A stretch of DNA of 17,261 nt from UBA3071 sp965369635 (lineage in GTDB: Bacteria > Chloroflexota > Anaerolineae > UBA3071): NCBI GenBank assembly GCA_965369635.1, contig CBDURC010000032.1, forward strand, positions 1 through 17,261. Reading direction: 5' to 3'. Position numbers and translations under genes: made by a program. The notes beneath the pieces were generated by a model that was given only the letters and a program-made list of their open reading frames with translations, ran no database searches and was not told the origin of the DNA. This document shows, piece after piece, positions 1 to 6,241 of this stretch; the stretch's first letter is position 1; every line of letters begins with the position of its first letter.

Positions 1-75
1 GGCCAGTAGCTCAATTGGCAGAGCAACGGTCTCCAAAACCGTAGGTTGCGGGTTCAAGTCCTGCCTGGCCTGCCA
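1..75 (+). tRNA. trnW: tRNA-Trp (anticodon CCA), first base outside window
   Basis: The cloverleaf folds cleanly. The 5' acceptor strand starts at base 1 and pairs with 65-71, leaving the first acceptor base (expected A) just before the window. The anticodon loop is 31-37 with anticodon CCA at 33-35, flanked by a 5-bp stem. The T arm contains TTCAAGT. The discriminator is G72 and the CCA end is encoded (73-75). A tRNA-Trp directly ahead of secE-nusG is a common bacterial arrangement and supports the call. Confidence 0.95.
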
Positions 76-88
76 GATTTTCCGAGTG

Positions 89-142
89 CAAGACACCGTT
101 TCAGCAAAGCTACTGGGATGGTGTCTTGGGCCGTAAGCGGCC
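89..142 (+). other. Two hairpins between tRNA-Trp and secE
   Basis: A perfect 9-bp stem joins CAAGACACC (89-97) to GGTGTCTTG (120-128) around a 22-nt loop. A second hairpin follows at once: GGCCG (129-133), loop TAAG, CGGCC (138-142). Only a weak T-run (GTGTTTGTAG) follows, so these may be tRNA 3'-processing structures, a leaky terminator, or the secE leader. I see no convincing promoter in 76-181, so tRNA and secE may be co-transcribed. Confidence 0.5.
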
Positions 143-181
143 AGTGTTTGTAGCGCATTCTGTAGTGGAGAGGAGAGTGTA

Positions 182-385
182 GTGGCCAGGGCAGCAGCCA
201 GGAAGGAAAACGCCATCGTTAGGTATTTCAAGGAAACCAGAGCGGAACTGCGCAAGGTCAATTGGCCCACGCGCCGGCAGGCCATCAACCTAACCCTGAT
301 TGTGCTCGCCGTCACTGTCTTCATGGCTGCTCTGTTGGGCACCATTGACTACCTGTTCGCGCAACTCTTCTCGCTCATCATCTGA
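182..385 (+). CDS. secE: Preprotein translocase subunit SecE
   Basis: This is the small essential subunit of the SecYEG channel, which clamps SecY in the cytoplasmic membrane. The 67-residue product has the single-TM bacterial form: a basic amphipathic N-terminus, the conserved stretch AELRKVNWPTR at about 21-31, and one membrane helix at about 36-58. The start is GTG, preceded by a strong Shine-Dalgarno GGAGAGGAG (167-175) with a 6-nt spacer. The gene sits between tRNA-Trp and nusG as usual, and its TGA stop is one base before the nusG ATG, so the two are probably translationally coupled. Confidence 0.95.
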   Translation: MARAAARKENAIVRYFKETRAELRKVNWPTRRQAINLTLIVLAVTVFMAALLGTIDYLFAQLFSLII

Positions 386-386
386 T

Positions 387-1229
387 ATGGGTCATAGCGC
401 AGACGACCAGGAGATCACCACCACGGTGGAGATACCGCATCAGGAATCTGAAGAAAACACCATTGGTGCTGGGAGCGAGTTGCCCCCAGTGGCCACGGAT
501 GAGTCCGCGCCGGCTTCCGGCGAGGAGGCTGGGGCTGCGCCGGATACAGCACCGGATGCGCCCACGCGGGGGGAGAAGGTTGGCGCCGCGCTGGCTGAGG
601 AAGATGCTGAAGCCATAATCGAGACCAGTGCTGCGCTCCCCGAGGACACCGAGGCTGAAGTCGAGGCAGAGGAGCCATCGGCAGAGGAAGGAGAAGAAGA
701 AGCCCCTGAGAGGCAGTGGTATGTCGTGCATGGCTACTCAGGGTATGAGAATCGAGTGAAGAAGAACCTCGAGCAGCGGATCGAATCCATGGGGGTGCAG
801 GACAAGATCTTCCAGGTCGTTGTGCCAACGGAGGAGGAGATTGAGATCAGGGGTGGGGAACGTCGCATTGTCGAGCGGCGTGTCTTCCCGGGCTACATCC
901 TCGTGCAAATGGTCATGGACGAGACCTCTTGGTACGTAGTGCGCAACACGCCTGGAGTGACCGGCTTCGTGGGCACGGGCAACAAGCCGACCCCGCTGAG
1001 TGCTGAAGAAGTCGAGAAGATCATGAAGCGCATCGAATCCGCTGAGCCCACGATCAAGGTGAGCTTCAAGGTCGGCCAGAAAGTGCGTCTGACTGAGGGG
1101 TCCTTTGCCGATTTCGTGGGCGAAGTTGATGATCTGTACCCGGAGAAGGGAAGGGCCCGGGTCTTGATCTCCATGTTCGGCCGTGACACGCCACTGGAGG
1201 TTGATCTGCTGCATCTGGAGAGAGTATAG
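387..1229 (+). CDS. nusG: Transcription termination/antitermination factor NusG with long acidic N-terminal extension
   Basis: NusG binds RNA polymerase and tunes elongation, Rho termination and coupling to ribosomes. The 280-residue product has an NGN domain starting at about 109 (QWYVVHGYSGYENRVKKNLE, later VFPGYILVQM and VRNTPGVTGFVG) and a C-terminal KOW domain at about 228-280 ending FGRDTPLEVDLLHLERV. The first ~108 residues are an extra segment dominated by Glu, Asp, Ala and Pro and probably disordered; typical NusG is ~175-190 residues. The ATG at 387 follows the secE stop by one base and has no clear Shine-Dalgarno, consistent with coupling. The only later in-frame ATG near the domain lies inside it, so the extension is probably real. 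Stop is TAG. Confidence 0.95.
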   Translation: MGHSADDQEITTTVEIPHQESEENTIGAGSELPPVATDESAPASGEEAGAAPDTAPDAPTRGEKVGAALAEEDAEAIIETSAALPEDTEAEVEAEEPSAEEGEEEAPERQWYVVHGYSGYENRVKKNLEQRIESMGVQDKIFQVVVPTEEEIEIRGGERRIVERRVFPGYILVQMVMDETSWYVVRNTPGVTGFVGTGNKPTPLSAEEVEKIMKRIESAEPTIKVSFKVGQKVRLTEGSFADFVGEVDDLYPEKGRARVLISMFGRDTPLEVDLLHLERV

Positions 1230-1253
1230 TCTCTGATTGGGAGAACATAACTG

Positions 1254-1679
1254 ATGGGCAAGAAAGTCACAACAATGATCAAACTGCAGATTGCGGCTGG
1301 GAAGGCTAATCCCGCGCCGCCGGTGGGCCCTGCTCTAGGCCAGCACGGTCTGAACATCATGGCCTTCTGCAAGGACTACAATGCACGAACGGCCGGCATG
1401 GCGGGATCTATCATTCCTGTGGAGATCACGGTCTACCAGGATCGCACGTTTTCCTTCATACTCAAGACGTCGCCTGCCACTGACTTGCTGAAGAAGGCGG
1501 CGGGAATCGAAAAAGGCTCTGCGGAACCTAATCGCGAGGAAGCTGGCCAGGTTACTCGCAGCCAGATCCAAGAGATCGCCGGACAGAAGATGACTGATCT
1601 AAATACTGCCGATGTTGAGAGCGCTATGCGTATGGTTGAAGGCACAGCGCGCAGCATGGGAATCACCGTCGTTGACTAG
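1254..1679 (+). CDS. rplK: 50S ribosomal protein L11
   Basis: L11 forms the base of the L7/L12 stalk and binds the GTPase-associated centre of 23S rRNA. The 141 residues match the usual family length, with the N-terminal signature IKLQIAAGKANPAPPVGPALGQHG and GLNIMAFCKDYNA, and an RNA-binding C-terminal half ending in a SMGI motif. The start ATG has GGGAG at 1239-1243 with a 10-nt spacer. It lies 24 nt behind nusG in the standard order and ends in TAG. Confidence 0.97.
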   Translation: MGKKVTTMIKLQIAAGKANPAPPVGPALGQHGLNIMAFCKDYNARTAGMAGSIIPVEITVYQDRTFSFILKTSPATDLLKKAAGIEKGSAEPNREEAGQVTRSQIQEIAGQKMTDLNTADVESAMRMVEGTARSMGITVVD

Positions 1680-1684
1680 GACGA

Positions 1685-1747
1685 CGCGGTTCCCGCGATA
1701 GGTGATACGATCACCATGTGGGAGGGCTAACCACCCGCTAGTACCAC
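1685..1747 (+). promoter_or_regulatory. Structured rplK-rplA spacer with probable L1-binding site
   Basis: Three consecutive hairpins precede rplA: CGCGG-TTC-CCGCG (1685-1697), GGTGAT-ACG-ATCACC (1701-1715), and a longer element where GTGG (1718-1721) pairs with CCAC (1744-1747) and GGG (1724-1726) can pair with CCC (1734-1736) across an asymmetric internal loop. The last resembles the 23S rRNA L1 site mimicked in mRNAs that L1 represses. It ends just before the rplA Shine-Dalgarno (1749-1754), so L1 binding could block initiation. The fold is read by eye; regulation is inferred. Confidence 0.55.
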
Positions 1748-1763
1748 CAGGAGGATTATCCAA

Positions 1764-2477
1764 ATGCCCAAACGAGGAAAGAAGTACCGCCAGGCAGCTC
1801 AGCTTGTGGATCGGATGCGAGCCTACTTACCTGCCGAGGCTGTCGAACTGGCGCAGAAGACCTCGACGGCCAACTTCGATGCCACCGTGGAGGTACACTT
1901 GAACATGGGGGTAGACCCACGCCACGCGGATCAACAGGTTCGCGGGGTCGTGCTGCTGCCTCATGGCACAGGCAAGCAGGTGCGTATCCTGGTCTTCGCC
2001 GAGGGTGAGGCAGAGAAGATCGCCCAGGAAGCTGGAGCAGATTACGTTGGCACCGACGAACTGACGAAGAAGATACAGGGCGGCTGGCTGGACTTCGACG
2101 TCGCCATTGCCATTCCCCAGGTGATGGGCAAGGTGGGACGCTTGGGGCGTGTTCTTGGCCCCCGAGGGTTGATGCCTAGCCCCAAAGCAGGTACCATTGT
2201 GCAGCCCGACGATCTGCCTCGCCTGATCCAGGAGACTCGCTTGGGGCGTGTGGAGTTCAGGGTGGACAAGACGGCGAACATCCATGTTCCCATTGGCAAG
2301 GCGAGCTTCAGCAGCGAACAATTGCTCGATAACTTCACTGCCTTTATGGAAGCAATCATTCGTGCCAAGCCATCTGGAGCTAAGGGACAGTACGTCAAGA
2401 AGGTCGTTATGACCACAACCATGGGGCCGGGGATCAAGGTGAATCCCATGGAAGCTATGGCTCTGAGGACTGCATAG
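1764..2477 (+). CDS. rplA: 50S ribosomal protein L1
   Basis: L1 forms the mobile L1 stalk at the ribosomal E site and commonly represses its own operon. The 237-residue length is typical. The family signature is clear at about 113-140 (IPQVMGKVGRLGRVLGPRGL, then MPSPKAGT). The N-terminal basic region starts PKRGKKYRQAAQLVDR and the C-terminus has GPGIKVNP. The ATG has an ideal AGGAGG at 1749-1754. The stop is TAG, followed by 241 nt of leader before rplJ. Confidence 0.97.
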   Translation: MPKRGKKYRQAAQLVDRMRAYLPAEAVELAQKTSTANFDATVEVHLNMGVDPRHADQQVRGVVLLPHGTGKQVRILVFAEGEAEKIAQEAGADYVGTDELTKKIQGGWLDFDVAIAIPQVMGKVGRLGRVLGPRGLMPSPKAGTIVQPDDLPRLIQETRLGRVEFRVDKTANIHVPIGKASFSSEQLLDNFTAFMEAIIRAKPSGAKGQYVKKVVMTTTMGPGIKVNPMEAMALRTA

Positions 2478-2550
2478 ACTTTTCAGATCGCTATCGGGAG
2501 GGCACAGCTTGCGTTTTCCAGAGATCTGGGGCGTCCTCCCCTATATCCGC

Positions 2551-2663
2551 TGAAGACAGCAGGTGCCCCCACGGGGCTTAATCGGTAGCCGCCTGCCGAG
2601 GTAAGGAATGTACACGTCCGTTTTCGAGCGTGGAGAACCCTTGCGTCGGTGCGCAGGGGTTTT
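2551..2663 (+). promoter_or_regulatory. L10-type ribosomal protein leader with attenuator hairpin
   Basis: The 241-nt gap between rplA and rplJ carries an RNA that looks like the bacterial L10 leader bound by the L10-(L12)4 complex. GCAGG (2559-2563) pairs with CCTGC (2592-2596) and encloses a GCCCC-CAC-GGGGC hairpin (2565-2577). Downstream, a 10-bp stem AACCCTTGCG (2636-2645) with CGCAGGGGTT (2652-2661), 6-nt loop and a short T run to 2663 looks like an intrinsic terminator or attenuator. Earlier, GGGAGG (2495-2500) can pair with CCTCCC (2535-2540). I infer feedback control of stalk-protein synthesis by analogy to the known leader; a covariance-model search would settle it. Confidence 0.7.
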
Positions 2664-2718
2664 ATGCTGCTGGCAGGCAAGGCATCCGTACGTGAAATGC
2701 AGAAGGAGGTGAATCCAT

Positions 2719-3261
2719 TTGGCCATTTCAAAGGAGAAGAAACGAGAACTTGTCGCCGATTACACCGACAAACTGGCGCGCAGTGAAGCCGTGATCTTCA
2801 CTGACTATACTGGGTTGTCGGTGAAGGAGCAGCAGAAGCTGCGCCGGCAACTGTGGGAGTCACAGAGTGGCTTCCAGGTGGTCAAGAACACGCTGCTGAG
2901 GCGAGCTCTGCAAGATGCGGGAATGTCTGTTCCCGAAGAGACGTTTGCCGGCCCCACGGCGCTGGGCTATTGCTTCGAGGATGTGACAACTGTGGTCAAG
3001 GTCTTGTCCGACTTCGCCAAGGAGACGAAGTTTTTGACCTTCAAGGGAGGGCTGCTGGGAGCGCGGTTCATCGGTGCAGAGGAGGTTGAGGCGTTGGCCA
3101 AGTTGCCATCGCGGGACGTGCTGCTGGCTCTAGTGGTGAGGGGCATTCAGTCTCCCATCAGCGGGCTGGTCAACGTGCTCGCCGGTCCCCTGCGTGGCCT
3201 GGTCAACGTGCTCCAGGCTCGCTCTGATCAGTTGGGGAGCATGGCAAGCCAGGAAAGCTAG
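2719..3261 (+). CDS. rplJ: 50S ribosomal protein L10
   Basis: L10 anchors L7/L12 dimers on the ribosome. The 180-residue product has the N-terminal rRNA-binding domain (AISKEKKRELVADYTDKL, FTDYTGLSVKEQQKLRR, VVKNTLLRRAL, FAGPTALGY) and a C-terminal helix that binds L7/L12 dimers. The start is TTG, chosen because AAGGAGGTGA at 2703-2712 lies 9 nt upstream and the product begins at the conserved MAISKEKK. It follows the L10-like leader. Stop is TAG; rplL follows after 64 nt. Confidence 0.96.
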   Translation: MAISKEKKRELVADYTDKLARSEAVIFTDYTGLSVKEQQKLRRQLWESQSGFQVVKNTLLRRALQDAGMSVPEETFAGPTALGYCFEDVTTVVKVLSDFAKETKFLTFKGGLLGARFIGAEEVEALAKLPSRDVLLALVVRGIQSPISGLVNVLAGPLRGLVNVLQARSDQLGSMASQES

Positions 3262-3325
3262 GAAAGCAAAACGATCTTGGATACAAGCATCTACAAGTAC
3301 TAGAAGTAAGGAGGAGGAGATACTC

Positions 3326-3700
3326 ATGATGAAAGAGGAAATCATCGCCGCCATCGAGGAGATGACGGTACTAGAGCTGTCGGATCTGGTCAAGGAATTG
3401 GAGGAGAAGTTTGGCGTCAGCGCTGCAGCGCCAATGATGGCTGTTGGCATGATGCCTGCTGCCGCGCAGGCTGAGGCAGTTGAGGAGAAAACCGAGTGGG
3501 ACGTCGAGCTCAAGGACTTTGGAGCCAAGAAGATCCAGGTCATCAAGGCCGTGCGCACTATCACTGAGCTGGGCTTGAGGGAAGCCAAGGAACTGGTAGA
3601 AGGCGTGCCAGCCATCGTACTCACGGGAGTTTCTAAAGAAGTCGCCGAAGAAGCCAAGGAGAAGCTGGAGGCCGAAGGCGCCGCCGTTGAACTGAAGTAG
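3326..3700 (+). CDS. rplL: 50S ribosomal protein L7/L12
   Basis: This is the flexible stalk protein that recruits translational GTPases. The 124 residues comprise an N-terminal dimerisation helix pair (about 1-31, LELSDLVKELEEKFGV), an Ala/Met/Pro hinge (about 32-53) and the conserved C-terminal domain (EKTEWDVELKDFGAKKIQVI, LGLREAKELVEG, GVSKEVAEEAKEKLEAEGA). The loop VPAIVLTG is less standard than the usual APKPVKEG-type sequence. Two adjacent ATGs occur (3326, 3329); both are served by AAGGAGGAGGAGA at 3308-3320. No rpoB follows, unlike in many bacteria; transcription probably ends at the hairpins just downstream. Confidence 0.97.
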   Translation: MMKEEIIAAIEEMTVLELSDLVKELEEKFGVSAAAPMMAVGMMPAAAQAEAVEEKTEWDVELKDFGAKKIQVIKAVRTITELGLREAKELVEGVPAIVLTGVSKEVAEEAKEKLEAEGAAVELK

Positions 3701-3713
3701 TCGCTTCTCTCCC

Positions 3714-3791
3714 CCTTGCGTTATGCTATCGCAAGGTGGCGTGTGTGCCTGTGCCAGAGTCACCTGCTGGTCACCCAGTTGGTGACTCTGG
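3714..3791. terminator. Terminator hairpins between rplL and convergent nadE
   Basis: The first hairpin is CCTTGCG (3714-3720) with CGCAAGG (3730-3736), loop 9 nt. The second is stronger: CCAGAGTCACC (3754-3764) pairs perfectly with GGTGACTCTGG (3781-3791), and its 16-nt loop contains a further CTGG-TCAC-CCAG stem. There is no good T tract on either strand, so rho-independent activity is uncertain, but the position between convergent genes fits a two-way terminator. Confidence 0.55.
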
Positions 3792-3840
3792 TGTCCTCTT
3801 GGAAGAAGGGGATTCCCGACTGTGTGTCAGCTCTCCAAGT

Positions 3841-4632
3841 TTATGGGCTGCCGATCTGCGCTACTGGAGGCAGCCGACGCTTGAATTTGTTGCGCCACAC
3901 GAGCCCCAGCACGCGCTCCACGAACGAGCGTTCGAAGCCAGCGGCGACTACCTGGTCGGGACTGGCTCCTTCATCGAATAGCAGGTACAGTACCTGGTCC
4001 ACCGCAGCGTAGGTGAAGCCCAGATCTCCCTCGTCCGTCTGGCCCGGCCAGAGATCGGCAGAAGGGGGCTTTTCGATGATCTGCCGGGGCACGCCCAGCG
4101 CGGCGGCAAGCTGCCGCAACTGCGTCTTGTACAGGTCCCCGACAGGGTTGAGGGCGCAGGCGGAATCGCCGTAGAGAGTGGTATACCCCAGCAAGGCTTC
4201 CGTCCTGTTGCCGGTGCCGATGACCAGACCGTTCAGGGCCACCGATTGATCATAGAGCACGATCATGCGCATGCGGGCCATCACGTTGCCCCGCCGCACG
4301 GCATCCATGTCAGAGAAGCGCTTAGACAGAGGCTCGACCATGGCAGTGATGTCCACAGTGTCGCTGGAGATGCCCAGGATGTCAATGACCGTCTGAGCGT
4401 CTGCCAGCGTGTCGGGGCTGGAGGTGCGATAGGGCATGCGCAGCGCCAGCACGTTCTCCGCCCCCAGTGCCTCCGTCGTCAGGAAGCAGGCAGTGGCGGA
4501 GTCTATGCCTCCCGAGAGGCCGATGACCGCCCGCTGGAAGCCTGCTTCCGCCATTTCACGGCCAATGAAGTCCACGATGAGTTCACGCACGTGGTCGGTG
4601 TCAATGAGCAGTCGTTCGACAATATCTTGCAT
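3841..4632 (-). CDS. nadE: NH3-dependent NAD+ synthetase
   Basis: NadE catalyses the last step of NAD biosynthesis, amidating nicotinic acid adenine dinucleotide with ammonia and ATP. The 263-residue protein is the short, glutaminase-free form. It shows the P-loop SGGIDSA at about 40-46, then MPYRTSSPDTLADAQ, NVMARMRMIVLYDQS, GTGNRTE, YGDSACALNPVGDLYKTQ and KPPSADLWPGQTDE, all family hallmarks. I chose the ATG at 4632 because GGAG (4641-4644) is 8 nt upstream; ATGs at 4638 and 4665 are in frame but badly spaced. A promoter at 4677-4704 fits this start. Stop is TAA, one of few in the window. Confidence 0.95.
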   Translation of the reverse strand: MQDIVERLLIDTDHVRELIVDFIGREMAEAGFQRAVIGLSGGIDSATACFLTTEALGAENVLALRMPYRTSSPDTLADAQTVIDILGISSDTVDITAMVEPLSKRFSDMDAVRRGNVMARMRMIVLYDQSVALNGLVIGTGNRTEALLGYTTLYGDSACALNPVGDLYKTQLRQLAAALGVPRQIIEKPPSADLWPGQTDEGDLGFTYAAVDQVLYLLFDEGASPDQVVAAGFERSFVERVLGLVWRNKFKRRLPPVAQIGSP

Positions 4633-4676
4633 GGGCATCTCTCCAGTTTGCTGAAATCCTATCACGCCACAGGTCT

Positions 4677-4704
4677 ATTATCTCCAATTCTGCTCATTTG
4701 TAAA
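4677..4704 (-). promoter_or_regulatory. Putative sigma70 promoter for nadE
   Basis: On the minus strand, -35 TTTACA (4704-4699) and -10 GATAAT (4682-4677) are separated by 16 nt. Transcription would begin near 4670, giving a leader of about 38 nt to the nadE ATG at 4632. The -35 box overlaps that of the divergent promoter. Confidence 0.55.
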
Positions 4705-4726
4705 GTCCGAGCGTGCGTGTTATAAT
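4698..4726 (+). promoter_or_regulatory. Putative sigma70 promoter for the TPR gene
   Basis: On the plus strand, TTGTAA (4698-4703) and a perfect TATAAT (4721-4726) are separated by exactly 17 nt. Transcription would begin near 4733, just before the heptamer repeats and about 60 nt before the ATG at 4792. It overlaps the divergent nadE promoter at the -35 boxes. Confidence 0.65.
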
Positions 4727-4740
4727 CTCCCCTACGATGT

Positions 4741-4789
4741 TTGGCCATTGGCCATTGGCTCTCCGCTGTCAGCTACCGGCTATTAGTCA
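4741..4789 (+). repeat. Degenerate 7-bp tandem repeat in the TPR-gene leader
   Basis: Seven consecutive 7-mers can be read: TTGGCCA, TTGGCCA, TTGGCTC, TCCGCTG, TCAGCTA, CCGGCTA, TTAGTCA. Only the first two are identical, but the period of 7 is kept. The repeat lies between the promoter and ATG 4792. An in-frame TTG at 4741 would translate through it, so it may be leader or an N-terminal extension. A cleaner heptamer array occurs at 14627-14696. Confidence 0.6.
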
Positions 4790-4791
4790 AC

Positions 4792-5910
4792 ATGTACATT
4801 GATCGAAGATACAGACGAAAACGCCGCTCTCCCCTACGCTACCTGATCCTGCTAGCTGTGATTGCTGGCGGCGCCTATTTGCTTTACACGCGCACCAACT
4901 TCTTCGAAAGCCCTCTTAATCCTCTCAAGCCTACGCCCGCGCCGACGCGCACGCTGGCCTCACACCTGGCAGAGGCAGAGGCGTTCTACGCTGAAGGGAA
5001 GCTGGAAGAAGCTGCCGAGGCGTACGCGGGGATCACGCGTCTGGAGCCGGAGAACGACGAGGCCTTCCGCTGGTGGGCTAAGCTGCTGGCGCTGCGCGGC
5101 CACGCGGCTGAGGCGGTCAAGAAGGCGCGTCAGGCGGTGAAACTTGCTCCCAACGACGCTCGCAATCAGTCCACCCTGGCCATGGCCCTGGACTGGGATG
5201 GCCAATATGACGAGGCTATTGCCGTGGCTCTACGGGCGGTGGACCTGGATCCGAACCTGGCCGACGCCCATGCGTACCTGGCCGAGGTGTATGCTGACAA
5301 GGGGAACTGGCGGCGAGCTCTGGAGGAAGCGGAGGCGGCGGTGGCGCTGGACGAGCGCAGCGTGGTGGCGCACCGCAACTTGGGCTACGTGCTGGAGCGG
5401 CAGGGGCAATACCGGCAGGCTATTGAAGAGTACCTTCGCGCCAGCGAGCTGCATCCCAAGCTCAGCTACACCTACATCGGTGCCGGGCGCAACTATCTCG
5501 TCCTGGGGCAGTACGACGAGGCCATTGCCCAGTTCCAGAAGGCCATATCCGCCGCGCCAGGCAATGCCGATGGCTACGATGCCCTGGGTTGGGCTTATGT
5601 CCTGCAGAATGATGTCGAGCGCGGTATCGTCGAGTTGGAGAAGGCCATTGAGGTGGACCCTGCCTATTCCACCGCCTACGGCCACCTGGGTTTGTCCTAC
5701 TACGTGCGGCGCAACTACGAAGAGGCCATCCCCAATTTCGAGCGGGCTATCGAGCTGGGTAACGAATCTCTGGAGTATTTCTACGAATTGGGGCTCTGCT
5801 ACGCTTACCTGGGTGATTGCGACAATGCCATCGAGTGGCTGGAGCGGGCGCTGGAGATTGACCCTAACTCCCAGCAGGCACTGGACGGCCTCCAACTCTG
5901 CGCTGAGTAG
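4792..5910 (+). CDS. Membrane-anchored tetratricopeptide repeat (TPR) protein
   Basis: The 372-residue product starts with a strongly basic tail (MYIDRRYRRKRRSPLR), one membrane helix at about 17-35 (YLILLAVIAGGAYLLY), a Pro/Thr linker and then nine contiguous 34-residue TPR units to the C-terminus, each with the usual spacing (for example GQYDEAIAVALRAVDLDPNL and RNYEEAIPNFERAIELG). The positive-inside rule puts the TPR domain outside the membrane, where it would serve as a protein-binding scaffold; the partner is unknown. I prefer ATG 4792 although no good Shine-Dalgarno is visible; a TTG at 4741 is in frame but would translate repeat DNA. It is divergent from nadE and followed by a gene-free stretch. 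Confidence 0.85.
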   Translation: MYIDRRYRRKRRSPLRYLILLAVIAGGAYLLYTRTNFFESPLNPLKPTPAPTRTLASHLAEAEAFYAEGKLEEAAEAYAGITRLEPENDEAFRWWAKLLALRGHAAEAVKKARQAVKLAPNDARNQSTLAMALDWDGQYDEAIAVALRAVDLDPNLADAHAYLAEVYADKGNWRRALEEAEAAVALDERSVVAHRNLGYVLERQGQYRQAIEEYLRASELHPKLSYTYIGAGRNYLVLGQYDEAIAQFQKAISAAPGNADGYDALGWAYVLQNDVERGIVELEKAIEVDPAYSTAYGHLGLSYYVRRNYEEAIPNFERAIELGNESLEYFYELGLCYAYLGDCDNAIEWLERALEIDPNSQQALDGLQLCAE

Positions 5911-6238
5911 AGACCAACCTCCAGGTGGTCAGACAGGTTCACTCCTCCCTCAGGTAATTCGACTCTCCCTCATGCAAGAGGATGGAGTACCTCGTCATCG
6001 CGTGGCGCCAGGTGGTCGATGCTATGCTTATCTCATTCAAGTCGGGGCCTGTGCTGAGCTGGAGGGGACGTAAGGCTTGTCGGAGACCTTTGCGCTGTAC
6101 CTGAAGTGCAGAATGCCGGGAGGTGCTTGCTAGACACAGCGCCCTGTGCCTGCGGTATCCCCCCCGGCGTGCCTTATTCACGGGGCGCATGGTTGGGCCA
6201 GGAGTCTGATTGCCGCCTTTGTTTGGAGCGAAGCGTTC
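5911..6238. other. Gene-free stretch between convergent TPR and response-regulator genes
   Basis: No reading frame here has plausible composition, a ribosome-binding site or recognisable family motifs. Right after the TPR stop a small hairpin is possible: GACCA-A-CCT with AGG-TGGTC (5912-5930), a weak terminator without a T run. A second small hairpin ends at the response-regulator stop (6225-6241). On the minus strand a 19-codon frame from 5998 vaguely resembles the start of small antitoxins but is too short to call. Confidence 0.5.
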
Positions 6239-6241
6239 CTA
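6225..6241 (-). repeat. Small palindrome containing the response-regulator TAG stop
   Basis: On the plus strand GGAGCG (6225-6230) pairs with CGTTCC (6234-6239) around a 3-nt loop. Read on the minus strand it is TAGGAACG-CTT-CGCTCC, where TAG is the stop codon of the upstream coding sequence. It resembles the TAGG-initiated palindromes at the ends of the thioesterase and mutase genes. Confidence 0.5.

Noticed and set aside
5939..5998. Minus-strand frame beginning MTRYSILLHEGESNY, vaguely like the first strand of HicB-type antitoxins
   Set aside because: Only 19 codons before TGA, no continuation in other frames that I can recognise; too little to call even a remnant.
5144..6073. Long plus-strand frame overlapping the TPR gene
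   Set aside because: It is a high-GC shadow of the TPR coding frame, with Trp/Arg/Pro-rich non-protein-like composition and no family motif.
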